6,995 nt of DNA from an uncultured Brachyspira sp. (lineage in GTDB: Bacteria > Spirochaetota > Brachyspiria > Brachyspirales > Brachyspiraceae): contig CAKVCJ010000096.1 in NCBI GenBank assembly GCA_934725655.1, positions 1 through 6,995 of the forward strand. The letters run 5' to 3'. A program made the translations under genes and the position numbers. The notes under the pieces are model-generated. The model was not told the DNA's origin, did no database searches, and saw only the letters and a program-made list of their open reading frames with translations. Positions 1 to 6,995 of the stretch are shown in pieces (within the stretch, counting starts at the first letter, position 1; each line of letters opens with the position of its first letter).

Positions 1-2894
1 CATCTTCAGAGGAAGAAGATTCAAAAGTATTTATAGAGTTTAACTGGGGAAGCGATTTAGCATCTGCTACTGCGGACATAAGAGAGGCAATAGACAGAAT
101 AAGAAAATCTTTACCTGATGATGCTGAAAGCCCTGCTGTTTATAAATTTTCTACTGACAATATTCCTGTTATGGAAATATCTTTTTACGGCACTGACAAC
201 CTATCTGCATTATACAATTTGGTTGATAATCAGATACTTACTTCTATAGAACAAGTAGGCGGTGTTGCTATGGCGGAGATTAGAGGCGGACTTAAAACTC
301 AGATTAAAGTTGATGTTGATATGAATAGGCTTCAGGCTTATGGACTTGACATTAACTCTATAGTAAGCACTTTGGCTATGGAAAACCAAAACATTTCAGG
401 CGGTGAAACTTATGAGGGTGTTTATAAATATACTTTAAGAACTACTGGTGAGTTTAAAACTGTTGATGATATTGGTAATGTTGTAGTGGCATTAAAAGAT
501 AATAACACTCCTATAAGACTTAGAGAGTTAGCTACTGTTTATGAGGGTTATGATGAAGACGGAGACGTTATAAAAGTTAATGGTACTCCTGCTGTAAACG
601 TTTCTATAAACAAGGAATCTGGTGCTAATACAGTTGCTGTTTCTGATGCTATTAAAAAAAGATTAGACAGCTTAAACTTACCTGGAGACATAAAATATGA
701 AGTATTATTCAACAGTGCTGACAACGTTAATAATGCCATAAAAGGCGTACTTGATACTGCTTGGCAGGGGGGATTATTTGCTGTTATTATTCTTATGATA
801 TATTTATGGAATGTTAGGACTGTACTTATAATAGCAATATCAATACCTATGTCAATAATAGTAACATTTACTTTGATGTATTTCTTCGGCACCACTTTAA
901 ATATTATATCTCTTTCAGGACTTGTACTTGGTATTGGTATGATGGTAGATAACTCTATTGTTGTACTTGAAAATATATTCTATTACAGAAATAATGGTTA
1001 TGGTAAATATTCTTCTGCAATAGACGGTACTTCTACTGTTGCACTTGCAATATCTGCTTCCACTCTTACAACAATAGCAGTATTCTTGCCTTTCCTATTT
1101 GTAGAAGGACAAACTGGTCAGATGTTTAGAGATTTATGTATTACAGTTACAGTTTCTATGATAGCTTCTTTAGCTGTTGCTTTAACTATAGTACCTATGC
1201 TTGGAGCAAGGCTTGTAACTACTAAGAAATCTAAATTTTTCTTCCGCTTTGAAGTATTTTTCGATAAGCACTTCCACTCTAAAGTTAATTTTGTATACGA
1301 AAAAATATTAACTTATTCTGTTCACCATAAAAATAGAATATTAATCCCTGTAATAAGTGTTGTATTTGCTGTTATAGTAGTAGGATTAATATTTATAGGT
1401 AAAGAAGGTTTCCCTCAATCTGACGAGGGGCAATTAATGGCAACTATACAAATGCCTATAGGTACAAGAAAAGAGCAGACTGGCTCATTTATAGACAGAA
1501 TGAGAAAAGATGTTGAAGATGTTATTGGAAAGGATTTAAGCAGAATACAATCGAGGGCGAGATCCGGATCTGATGCCAATAAGGGACAAATAAGAGCTAA
1601 ATTAATAGATAAATCTGACGGCAGAACTGTGGAGACAGAAGAATATGTTGAAATGGTTAGAAAGAAATTAGCTGGATATCCTGCTACAATTAACGTTGAT
1701 AGTGTAAGCAGTATGCGCGGAGGCGGAAGCAGTACTTCAAGCGGTATAGATATAGATATAGTAGGTGAAGATTTAGTTAGAGCAAGAGAAATAGCTAATA
1801 ATATAATAGCTGCTTTACAAGATGTTCCCGGACTTAGGGACGTACGTTTGAAAAAAAGTGATTCTAGTCCTGAGCTTAATGTAACTATAAACAGAGATTT
1901 AGCTTCAAAAATGGGACTTAATATTAACACAGTTGCCAACTCTATAAAAACAAGCTTCGGCGGTACAACTGCTACAAGAATGACTCCTGAAAACTCTGAG
2001 GTTACTGATATTGATGTTATAGTACAGCTTAATGAAAAAGACAGAATAAATATAGATGATGTTAATAGAATGCTTATACCAACAGCTTCCGGAATGGTGC
2101 CTGTATCTGCAATTGCTAGTGTTAATAAAGATTTTGCCCCTACAGAAATAGAAAGAAAAAATGACAGCAGAATAACTTCAATTACAGCAGCAGGCTACGG
2201 CAGACCTATGAATCAGATAATGAATGATGTACAAAAAGCTATTAATGAAAAAGTATTTATGCCTGCTGGTTTTAGCATTGTTTATTCTGGTGATTATGAG
2301 GACATGCAAGAAGCTTTCGGACAGCTTATACAGGCTTTAATATTGGCTTTGGTGTTAGTATATGCTATTATGGCCAGTCAGTTTGAATCTTATATAGCCC
2401 CTTTTGTTATCGCTCTTGCTATACCTTTCGGTTTTGCTGGTTCTCTTTTCCTACTGCTCATTACAGGACAGACTTTAAGTGTATATAGCGGAATTGGAGT
2501 TATAGTACTTATTGGTATTGTAGTTAATAATGGTATTGTACTTATTGACTATATGAATCAGCTTATGCATGAGAAAAAAATTAATGGAGATGCTGCTGCT
2601 TTAATTGCTGGACCTAGGAGATTAAGACCTGTACTTATGACTTCATTAACTACTATACTCGGACTTCTTCCTATGGCTTTATCAAGCGGTGAAGGTAATG
2701 AAATGTATCAGCCTCTATCTTTAGCTGTACTTGGAGGATTGAGTGTTTCTACTTTGTTTACTCTTGTTATAGTGCCTACTGTTTATGCTGCTATTAGAAA
2801 TAGAATACCTCTTAAAGATTATGATGCTAAAGATTTGGCTAGTATTGAAACTAATACAAATGTTGATGATGCTCTAAGTACTCCTGGTAAATAA
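1..2894 (+). CDS. RND-family efflux transporter permease subunit, 5'-partial
   Basis: Inner-membrane RND permease of the HAE-1 (AcrB/SwrC-like) type, expected to export drugs or other amphiphiles using the proton gradient, usually with a periplasmic fusion protein and an outer-membrane channel. The frame is open from base 3, giving 963 visible codons. The first Met (171) is internal, because the 56 codons before it read as ordinary RND porter sequence (FIEFNWGSDLASA). About 75 N-terminal residues including TM1 are missing against a usual 1030-1050. Counting from Met171: porter domain 1-190; TM2-TM6 about 197-350, with the TM4 motif GMMVDNSIVVLEN (Asp260); amphipathic segment and TM7 about 375-410; second porter half 415-710; TM8-TM12 about 713-876, with GIVVNNGIVLIDY and RRLRPVLMTSL. 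The second TM4 Asp (AcrB D408) is Asn261, and the AcrB K940 position is Asn786. The Arg971 and Thr978 equivalents are kept (Arg817, Thr824). Family call is firm; substrate is unknown. Confidence 0.95.
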   Translation, partial: SSEEEDSKVFIEFNWGSDLASATADIREAIDRIRKSLPDDAESPAVYKFSTDNIPVMEISFYGTDNLSALYNLVDNQILTSIEQVGGVAMAEIRGGLKTQIKVDVDMNRLQAYGLDINSIVSTLAMENQNISGGETYEGVYKYTLRTTGEFKTVDDIGNVVVALKDNNTPIRLRELATVYEGYDEDGDVIKVNGTPAVNVSINKESGANTVAVSDAIKKRLDSLNLPGDIKYEVLFNSADNVNNAIKGVLDTAWQGGLFAVIILMIYLWNVRTVLIIAISIPMSIIVTFTLMYFFGTTLNIISLSGLVLGIGMMVDNSIVVLENIFYYRNNGYGKYSSAIDGTSTVALAISASTLTTIAVFLPFLFVEGQTGQMFRDLCITVTVSMIASLAVALTIVPMLGARLVTTKKSKFFFRFEVFFDKHFHSKVNFVYEKILTYSVHHKNRILIPVISVVFAVIVVGLIFIGKEGFPQSDEGQLMATIQMPIGTRKEQTGSFIDRMRKDVEDVIGKDLSRIQSRARSGSDANKGQIRAKLIDKSDGRTVETEEYVEMVRKKLAGYPATINVDSVSSMRGGGSSTSSGIDIDIVGEDLVRAREIANNIIAALQDVPGLRDVRLKKSDSSPELNVTINRDLASKMGLNINTVANSIKTSFGGTTATRMTPENSEVTDIDVIVQLNEKDRINIDDVNRMLIPTASGMVPVSAIASVNKDFAPTEIERKNDSRITSITAAGYGRPMNQIMNDVQKAINEKVFMPAGFSIVYSGDYEDMQEAFGQLIQALILALVLVYAIMASQFESYIAPFVIALAIPFGFAGSLFLLLITGQTLSVYSGIGVIVLIGIVVNNGIVLIDYMNQLMHEKKINGDAAALIAGPRRLRPVLMTSLTTILGLLPMALSSGEGNEMYQPLSLAVLGGLSVSTLFTLVIVPTVYAAIRNRIPLKDYDAKDLASIETNTNVDDALSTPGK

Positions 2895-2909
2895 TAAATA
2901 CAATAATAT

Positions 2910-2945
2910 AAAAGGCTCGAGTTTTTATATACTTGAGCCTTTTTT
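2910..2945 (+). terminator. Rho-independent terminator of the RND gene
   Basis: Fifteen bases after the RND stop codon lies a 12-base-pair stem, AAAAGGCTCGAG (2910-2921) with CTTGAGCCTTTT (2932-2943). It contains one G-T wobble and a 10-base loop, and T residues run on to 2945. The GC-rich core (GGCTC/GAGCC) plus T-tract is a classic intrinsic terminator. The A-run on the left side gives a T-rich tract on the other strand, so it may also stop leftward transcription. Confidence 0.9.
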
Positions 2946-2957
2946 ATTGTTCTTTTT

Positions 2958-3040
2958 CCCGCAGCTCGCATCCATACCTAAAGGTACTTCCTACGGTCGC
3001 AGGCACTCCCTTCGGTCGCGGTGCGGACTTCGTCAAAAGA
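2958..3040. repeat. GC-rich intergenic block with degenerate 19-base tandem units
   Basis: Bases 2958-3035 are about 62% G+C by hand count, inside a strongly AT-rich gap. Two adjacent 19-base units, GGTACTTCCTACGGTCGCA (2983-3001) and GGCACTCCCTTCGGTCGCG (3002-3020), match at 15 of 19 positions. A weaker third copy may follow (ACTTCGTC, 3027-3034). The block directly follows the RND terminator. From memory, blocks with these words recur between genes in Brachyspira, so I infer a dispersed intergenic repeat. No transposase is present. The antisense ORFs covering it (- strand 3186-2944 and + strand 2947-3183) have no recognisable domain and overlap almost completely, so I do not call them genes. 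Confidence 0.6.
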
Positions 3041-3132
3041 ACCAAAAAGTGCAAGTGTTTTGCTTTATATCTTTGAAATATATAAAAGCTAAAATAATAT
3101 TTATATTTTGTATAAAAAATGCAGTCCTTTTG

Positions 3133-3155
3133 CTTCTTTGGGTCACCAAAAGAAG
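3133..3155. repeat. Near-perfect inverted repeat (hairpin)
   Basis: CTTCTTTGGGT (3133-3143) and ACCAAAAGAAG (3145-3155) are reverse complements at 10 of 11 positions and are separated by one base. This can form a tight hairpin or cruciform. No T-tract follows on the + strand, so it is not a standard terminator. It lies nine bases before the GC-rich palindrome and probably belongs to the same intergenic element. Confidence 0.6.
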
Positions 3156-3163
3156 TAGGGGTA

Positions 3164-3179
3164 CGGGGGCTAGCCCCCG
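3164..3179. repeat. Perfect 16-base GC-rich palindrome
   Basis: CGGGGGCTAGCCCCCG equals its own reverse complement. Fourteen of 16 bases are G or C, which stands out sharply against the A/T-rich sequence starting at 3180. It could be the end of the GC-rich intergenic element, a protein-binding site, or a strong hairpin in RNA. No T-tract follows within several bases on either side. Confidence 0.75.
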
Positions 3180-3502
3180 ATAACAATAAAAAAATTACAA
3201 ACTTAAAAATTTTTAGTATATCTAAATAAGTATAAAAAGTCTGGTATATAAATAAAGTTTTTAAATTTAATTACACTCCCCACCCTTAAGGCTTTTTGTG
3301 CTATATGATGTTTTAAAATTATTCTTATTTTTTGTTTGTATTGTCATTTTTGTGCCCACCCAAGCATTTTTTAAATTTGTTGCTGCTTCACCGCACGGTA
3401 AACAAAGCGTAAAATATAAATTTTATTAACAATTGTAATAAAGTAAAAAACTAATATCAGCCCACCGTGCGTTAATGAATGTTTTTAAAATAATTTTTTT
3501 AT
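3180..3502. other. AT-rich intergenic stretch without a recognisable gene
   Basis: No credible ORF, tRNA or rRNA is seen on either strand. The stretch lies downstream of both flanking genes, which converge on it. Visible structure: a perfect palindrome CCTTAAGG (3284-3291); three CCCACC words (3279-3284, 3355-3360, 3461-3466); an imperfect hairpin TTTATTA / TAATAAA (3422-3442); and an outer 8-base inverted repeat listed separately. I see no GC-stem plus T-tract terminator for the leftward gene ending at 3503. Confidence 0.5.
3392..3471. repeat. Inverted repeat CGCACGGT / ACCGTGCG around an AT-rich core
   Basis: CGCACGGT (3392-3399) and its exact reverse complement ACCGTGCG (3464-3471) flank 64 bases of AT-rich DNA. 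The core contains the smaller hairpin at 3422-3442. In AT-rich DNA two matching GC-rich 8-mers are unlikely to be random. The pair may be the ends of a small non-coding element or a structured 3' region of the leftward transcript. I do not recognise it as a named element. Confidence 0.5.
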
Positions 3503-5902
3503 TTAAGCAAATATATCAGTAAGCCTAAAATCACAAATCATCAAAATAAGTAATGTGTAAATAAATCTTTCTGATACTTTTTTGTTATTTTCGTTATAAA
3601 AGTTAATGTTTATTTTTACTTTGTCTTTGTAATCAATTTTATTATTAGTATTTACTTTTATTTCAAAAGAGTCTCCGTTTTCCATTATTAAATTATAAGT
3701 TCCAACTACACAAAAATCTAAATAACTAGGATTCATTGAATACTTGGCAGCAAAAGCATTAAAACTGCCATAAGATATTTCAATATTCTGTAATTTATTT
3801 ATCTCACTTTCCAAATTATTTTTATCCAATTTTATTATAGTTAATTGATTGATTGGCTGACTAAGTTCATAATCTTCTAATTGACGCTTCCATTTATTTA
3901 TAGTTTCATCGTCCATTTCAGCAGGGCTTGCTAAACTTATAAAGCTGTCGTTGTTAATTTTAACTTCTTCATCATCGCAATTTGAATAGCTTCCGTCTCC
4001 TGCATATCTAAATGTAGTTATAAAATTACTGTCTTTATCATACAAATTCCATATAATGGAAGAAGCAAATTTATTCATTATAGGGTTGTTAATAAATACT
4101 TCTTTAAAAAAACTATAATTATATTTCTTTTCATACATTAATGATTTTGTTAACTTTAAAGATAATTTCTTTATAATGTCAGGTATTTCTTTTTTTATAT
4201 GCTTAATTTCTTCTTTTATATCTTCCGTAATATCTTTTGGTACAGCTTTTAAGAGTTTATTATTTTTTATATCAAACAGCTTTACAGAATAATCAGCATT
4301 CAAAATTAATTTATAATCATCATTAATAATTTTTTCACCTTTTGAATCAAATTCAAAATTTAATCTAAACTTCAATTCTAAATCATCAATATCAAGTCCT
4401 ATTTTTTTTGATATTTTATTATTTATTAAATAAAAAGCCTCTTCTCTCAATTCTGATTTTTTAGTTTTTGAATAAATATCATATAATAACTTAATACTGT
4501 ATTCTGTTGTTTTTACTGATGATAAAATTATTAAAAAGAAGTTAGAGTCTTTCTCTTTTTTATATATTTCTCTTAAAGCTTCATCGCCTCCATACAAACT
4601 ATAAACAATGGCAGAAGTTTCTTTATGAGTTTCTATATAAATATTTTTAGCAAAACTTAAAAAACTTTCTCTGTCAAGTAAATCTATTATAGAATTAATT
4701 TCAAACAAATAATAAGCATCTCTTTTTAATTCTAAATATTTTAAGTATATATATTTTATAACTTTTGCATCAACATTTCTTGATTTATCTTTTGTTAATA
4801 CATTGCAATTTTCTATATAAGAAACTTTCTTCTCATCTTTTTTACTTAATTTAATACTTTCTTCATATTTTTCAATAGTGTCAAATATTTCATAATTAAC
4901 AACTTCTTTCAAATCATCATAATAAATATTTTCTAATTTTCTTTTGGCTAATTGAACTTTTTTATTTTTTATTTCTGAAGCTATTTTATGAATATCTTTT
5001 ATATTTTCTTCTATTTTTTTAATTATAATTTTATTCTCATTATCAAAAGCATATAAGTATAAAATCCATTTCAGAGTTAATTTATCTATATTCTTATAAA
5101 TGATATCAGCCCAATCATCTAAATACTCAAGAGAGTCAACATTCCAATCATCTAAAGAATCATAATACTGAAAACCGCTTTTTGAAAACATTTCACTCAT
5201 ATCTATAACTTTATTAACTTTCCAATTATTCAAAGGCTGATTAAAATTTTTGGCATCATAAAACATACCATGCATATTCTTAACATTAGAAGTGTTCCAA
5301 CTATTTAAATCTTGATTAAAATTTATGCATCCATTAAACATTAACTGCATAGTTTTTACATTTGAAGTATTCCATTTATCAAGAGGCTGATTAAAATTCT
5401 TTGCTTGTGAAAACATACCATTCATATTTTCAACATTAGAAGTGTCCCAATTATTTAAAGGCTGATTGAAGTTTAGAGACATATTAAACATTGCTCTCAT
5501 ATCAAAAACATTACAAGTATTCCATTTATTGAGAGGCATATTAAAACTTTCAGCTCCAGCAAACATAGCCCCCATATCCTTTACATTGGAAACATTCCAA
5601 TCATTAAGAGGCTGATTAAAATAAAGGCATCTTAAAAACATAGCCCCCATATTTTCTACTTTAGATACATTCCACTTTTCTATATTATGATTAAAATATA
5701 CAGCATCACTAAACATATTATGCATATCTTTAACATTTGAAGTATCCCATTTCTCAATACCTTTAAAATCTTTCCTTAAACTTTCATAAAAAATACTGCT
5801 CATATCAGTGATTAAACTTGTATCAATATCACCCAAATAAATACTTTCATCATCTACCAATTTTTTTAATTCTTCTTTATTTCTTGGTTGATATATTGGC
5901 AT
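3503..5902 (-). CDS. BspA-like (DUF285) repeat protein fused to a DUF4132 C-terminus
   Basis: An intact 799-residue protein of unknown function. Residues 1-44 form a cap (KEELKKLV...IDTSLITDMSSIF) whose end resembles a degenerate repeat. Residues 45-244 are eight 25-residue BspA/DUF285 leucine-rich-like units of pattern FNQPLNxWNTSNVxxMxxMF, with Trp at 52, 77, 102, 127, 152, 177, 202 and 227; a degenerate ninth has Trp253. Residues about 265-500 are helical and lysine-rich. Residues about 510-690 match DUF4132 as found in E. coli YehI/MolR-type proteins: IIWNLYD, TTFRYAGDGS, DDEEVKIN, EMDDETINKWKRQLEDYE, QPINQL. The rest is a family-like tail. There is no signal peptide, lipobox or clear membrane segment, so the protein is probably cytoplasmic, unlike surface BspA. 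ATG at 5902 is supported by AGGAG six bases upstream. The upstream neighbour is a broken paralog of the C-terminal half. I infer that repeats replaced the usual DUF4132 N-terminus; this is not proven. Confidence 0.88.
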   Translation of the reverse strand: MPIYQPRNKEELKKLVDDESIYLGDIDTSLITDMSSIFYESLRKDFKGIEKWDTSNVKDMHNMFSDAVYFNHNIEKWNVSKVENMGAMFLRCLYFNQPLNDWNVSNVKDMGAMFAGAESFNMPLNKWNTCNVFDMRAMFNMSLNFNQPLNNWDTSNVENMNGMFSQAKNFNQPLDKWNTSNVKTMQLMFNGCINFNQDLNSWNTSNVKNMHGMFYDAKNFNQPLNNWKVNKVIDMSEMFSKSGFQYYDSLDDWNVDSLEYLDDWADIIYKNIDKLTLKWILYLYAFDNENKIIIKKIEENIKDIHKIASEIKNKKVQLAKRKLENIYYDDLKEVVNYEIFDTIEKYEESIKLSKKDEKKVSYIENCNVLTKDKSRNVDAKVIKYIYLKYLELKRDAYYLFEINSIIDLLDRESFLSFAKNIYIETHKETSAIVYSLYGGDEALREIYKKEKDSNFFLIILSSVKTTEYSIKLLYDIYSKTKKSELREEAFYLINNKISKKIGLDIDDLELKFRLNFEFDSKGEKIINDDYKLILNADYSVKLFDIKNNKLLKAVPKDITEDIKEEIKHIKKEIPDIIKKLSLKLTKSLMYEKKYNYSFFKEVFINNPIMNKFASSIIWNLYDKDSNFITTFRYAGDGSYSNCDDEEVKINNDSFISLASPAEMDDETINKWKRQLEDYELSQPINQLTIIKLDKNNLESEINKLQNIEISYGSFNAFAAKYSMNPSYLDFCVVGTYNLIMENGDSFEIKVNTNNKIDYKDKVKININFYNENNKKVSERFIYTLLILMICDFRLTDIFA
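5171..5770 (-). repeat. Array of eight 75-base coding repeats (BspA-like units)
   Basis: The DNA for residues 45-244 is eight in-frame units of exactly 75 bases, each coding one 25-residue BspA-like unit. Similar words recur at this period on the + strand, for example AGGCTGATTAAAATT and ACATTAGAAGTGT, so the repetition is visible in DNA as well as protein. The first unit (45-69) and the unit after the array (from 244, spacing 26) are degenerate. Such arrays can gain or lose units by recombination. Units are diverged, so the array is probably not newly expanded. Confidence 0.85.
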
Positions 5903-5908
5903 AATGAT

Positions 5909-5913
5909 CTCCT
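5909..5913 (-). promoter_or_regulatory. Ribosome binding site of the repeat-DUF4132 gene
   Basis: AGGAG on the - strand lies six bases before the ATG at 5902-5900, in the 32-base gap after the upstream gene's stop codon. The spacing is near optimal and fixes this start. No promoter or terminator is evident in the gap, which fits co-transcription with the upstream gene. Confidence 0.85.
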
Positions 5914-5934
5914 ATTATTTCATTAAACATTATG

Positions 5935-6995
5935 TTAATTAAGTAAATTTTCTAAAATTAAAATACTTCCATACATAAATCTATCAACTAAATGTTTATT
6001 ATTTTCTGATATATTTAATATTTTTAATGCTATTTTTATCATATCTCCAAAGTTAGCATTATCTCTGCTAATACCATTTGTTGATATATCTAATACTAAA
6101 TCGCTTACTTTCTCTTTAAATTTATATCCATCTATTATATAATAATCTTCATAATATTCATTAAAAGGATATTTATTAACAAAATTTTTTAACTTAGATA
6201 ATTTATACTCGCCATTAAATGAATAAAATTCCTTCTCTAAATCATCAATAACTTTTAATTGCTTAATAGGCTGAACAATCTCATAATCTGATAATTGTTT
6301 TTTCCATTTCTCTATAATATCATTATCCATTTCTTTTATATATGCTAAACCAATAGAATTATTTTCATTTATTTTTACTTCATTATCATCATAATCAGTA
6401 AAACTTCCGTCACCTGAATATCTGAATGTAGTTAAAAAAAGATTATTTTCATCGTATAAATTCCAAATTAATTTAACAGCATACTCATTAAAAAAATAAT
6501 TATCTATATAAACAGATTTCCAAAAATTATAAGAATATTTTCTTCCATTCATCAAAAGATATATCATTTTGTCTCTTTGACTTTTTACAATGTTTTTTAT
6601 TTCTTTTCTAATAAAAGTTATTTCTGATTTTAACTCTTTAGAAAAAGTTTTAGGTGCTGTTTTTAATTCTTTATTATTATACATAATATGGAGATCTATA
6701 TTATCATCAATAAAAAGTTTATATTCTTTATCTTCGGCATATACTATTCTCTCGCCATTTTTATCAAGATTAAAATCAGGAATTAATAAATCATCTAATT
6801 CATATCTTTCAACTTTCATTCTATTAGCTATAGTTTCAAGTGCTGATTCGGCTGCATTTTTTATACCTTCTATTTTTGATTTTAAAGATGTATCACAAAG
6901 CAATTTTAATGCATATTTATTTTGGGGCTGGCCCAGATAACTAAAAAAGCTCCTTTTTTGCTAAATTATATATAATTTCCAATTGTTTTTCAACT
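5935..6995 (-). pseudogene. DUF4132 gene, frameshifted and cut by the window edge
   Basis: The longest frame, open from 6960 to the TAA at 5937-5935, codes the C-terminal part of a DUF4132 protein of unknown function. Counted from the TTG at 6903, it shows LIPDFNLDKNGERI (40-53), LIWNLYD (145-151), TTFRYSGDGS (158-167), DDNEVKIN (172-179), KWKKQLSDYE (199-208) and QPIKQL (211-216), then a tail to 322. By hand the core is about 55% identical over 100 positions to the DUF4132 part of the next gene, so the two are paralogs. The TTG has no Shine-Dalgarno sequence, and family-like sequence (SYLGQPQNKYALKLL) continues before it up to an in-frame TAG at 6963-6961. Before that, another frame (6994-6944) reads VEKQLEIIYNLAKKELF and stops at TAG 6943-6941. 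I infer a one-base frameshift in a longer gene. A sequencing error or a real short gene starting at TTG remain possible. Confidence 0.7.
6941..6963 (-). other. Putative frameshift site between A6 and T6 runs
   Basis: On the - strand an A6 run (6959-6954) and a T6 run (6948-6943) flank GGAGC. The frame coding VEKQLEIIYNLAKKELF ends in TAG at 6943-6941, while the frame coding the DUF4132 body is blocked upstream by TAG at 6963-6961. Removing one base from either run joins the frames, giving for instance KKELFSYLGQ. Homopolymers are typical places for slippage mutations, phase variation and base-calling errors. Confidence 0.6.

Noticed and set aside
171..173. ATG at 171 as the true start of the RND gene
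   Set aside because: The same frame upstream to base 3 codes conserved RND porter sequence, so the gene begins before the window.
548..895. 115-residue ORF on the - strand
   Set aside because: Antisense shadow of the conserved RND porter and TM2-TM3 region.
1415..1939. 174-residue ORF on the - strand
   Set aside because: Antisense shadow of the second RND porter half.
2947..3183. 78-residue ORF on the + strand
   Set aside because: It starts next to the terminator T-tract, spans the same repeat block and shows no family signature.
2944..3186. 80-residue ORF on the - strand
   Set aside because: It covers the GC-rich repeat block and overlaps almost completely with an ORF on the other strand. 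It has no recognisable domain and is compositionally mixed.
5171..5770. CRISPR array
   Set aside because: The 75-base repeats are an in-frame protein repeat array without short identical repeats and unique spacers.
3503..5902. Surface-exposed BspA adhesin
   Set aside because: No signal peptide or lipobox at the N-terminus, and the C-terminus is DUF4132, which points to the cytoplasm.
6590..6940. 116-residue ORF on the + strand
   Set aside because: Antisense to the DUF4132 coding frame. Its hydrophobic look is a by-product of antisense lysine/asparagine-rich codons.
6953..6960. A AAA AAG heptamer as a programmed -1 frameshift signal
   Set aside because: It sits correctly in the VEKQ... frame, but a -1 shift leads to a frame that stops at TAA 6908-6906. 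Joining the DUF4132 body needs +1 (or -2) instead.

Overview
The window reads as spirochaete DNA of the genus Brachyspira. It is strongly AT-rich, codes with A/T-ending codons, and carries a cytosolic BspA/DUF285-type leucine-rich repeat protein and DUF4132 proteins of a kind I associate with Brachyspira. The genus call is inference from style and protein families, not from a database match.

Left part (1-2894, + strand): most of an RND-superfamily inner-membrane efflux permease (HAE-1/AcrB/SwrC-like). The 5' end, roughly 75 codons, lies outside the window. The gene ends in a good rho-independent terminator (2910-2945). Any membrane-fusion partner would be upstream, out of view.

Middle part (2895-3502): a 608-base gap with no convincing gene. 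It holds a compact GC-rich block (2958-3040) with two degenerate 19-base tandem units, a hairpin (3133-3155), and a perfect 16-base palindrome (3164-3179). An AT-rich stretch with an 8-base inverted repeat (3392-3471) follows. The GC-rich pieces look like a dispersed intergenic element. Two antisense ORFs that span it are very probably not genes.

Right part (3503-6995, - strand): two consecutive genes that are paralogous in their C-terminal halves, both ending in DUF4132. The downstream one (5902-3503) is intact. It fuses an N-terminal array of 25-residue BspA-like repeats to a helical middle region and a DUF4132 C-terminus. The upstream one (6995-5935) runs off the window edge. It appears frameshifted at a homopolymer near 6943-6959: the 17 codons before the break and the long frame after it both look like the same DUF4132 family, but in different frames. 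The genes are 32 bases apart on one strand, which suggests tandem duplication and possible co-transcription.

The DUF4132 genes look much more AT-rich than the RND gene (sampled 60-base lines have about 10-11 G/C, against 24 in an RND line). The right part may therefore be accessory DNA. The most interesting object is the repeat-DUF4132 fusion beside a broken paralog. Its function is unknown.
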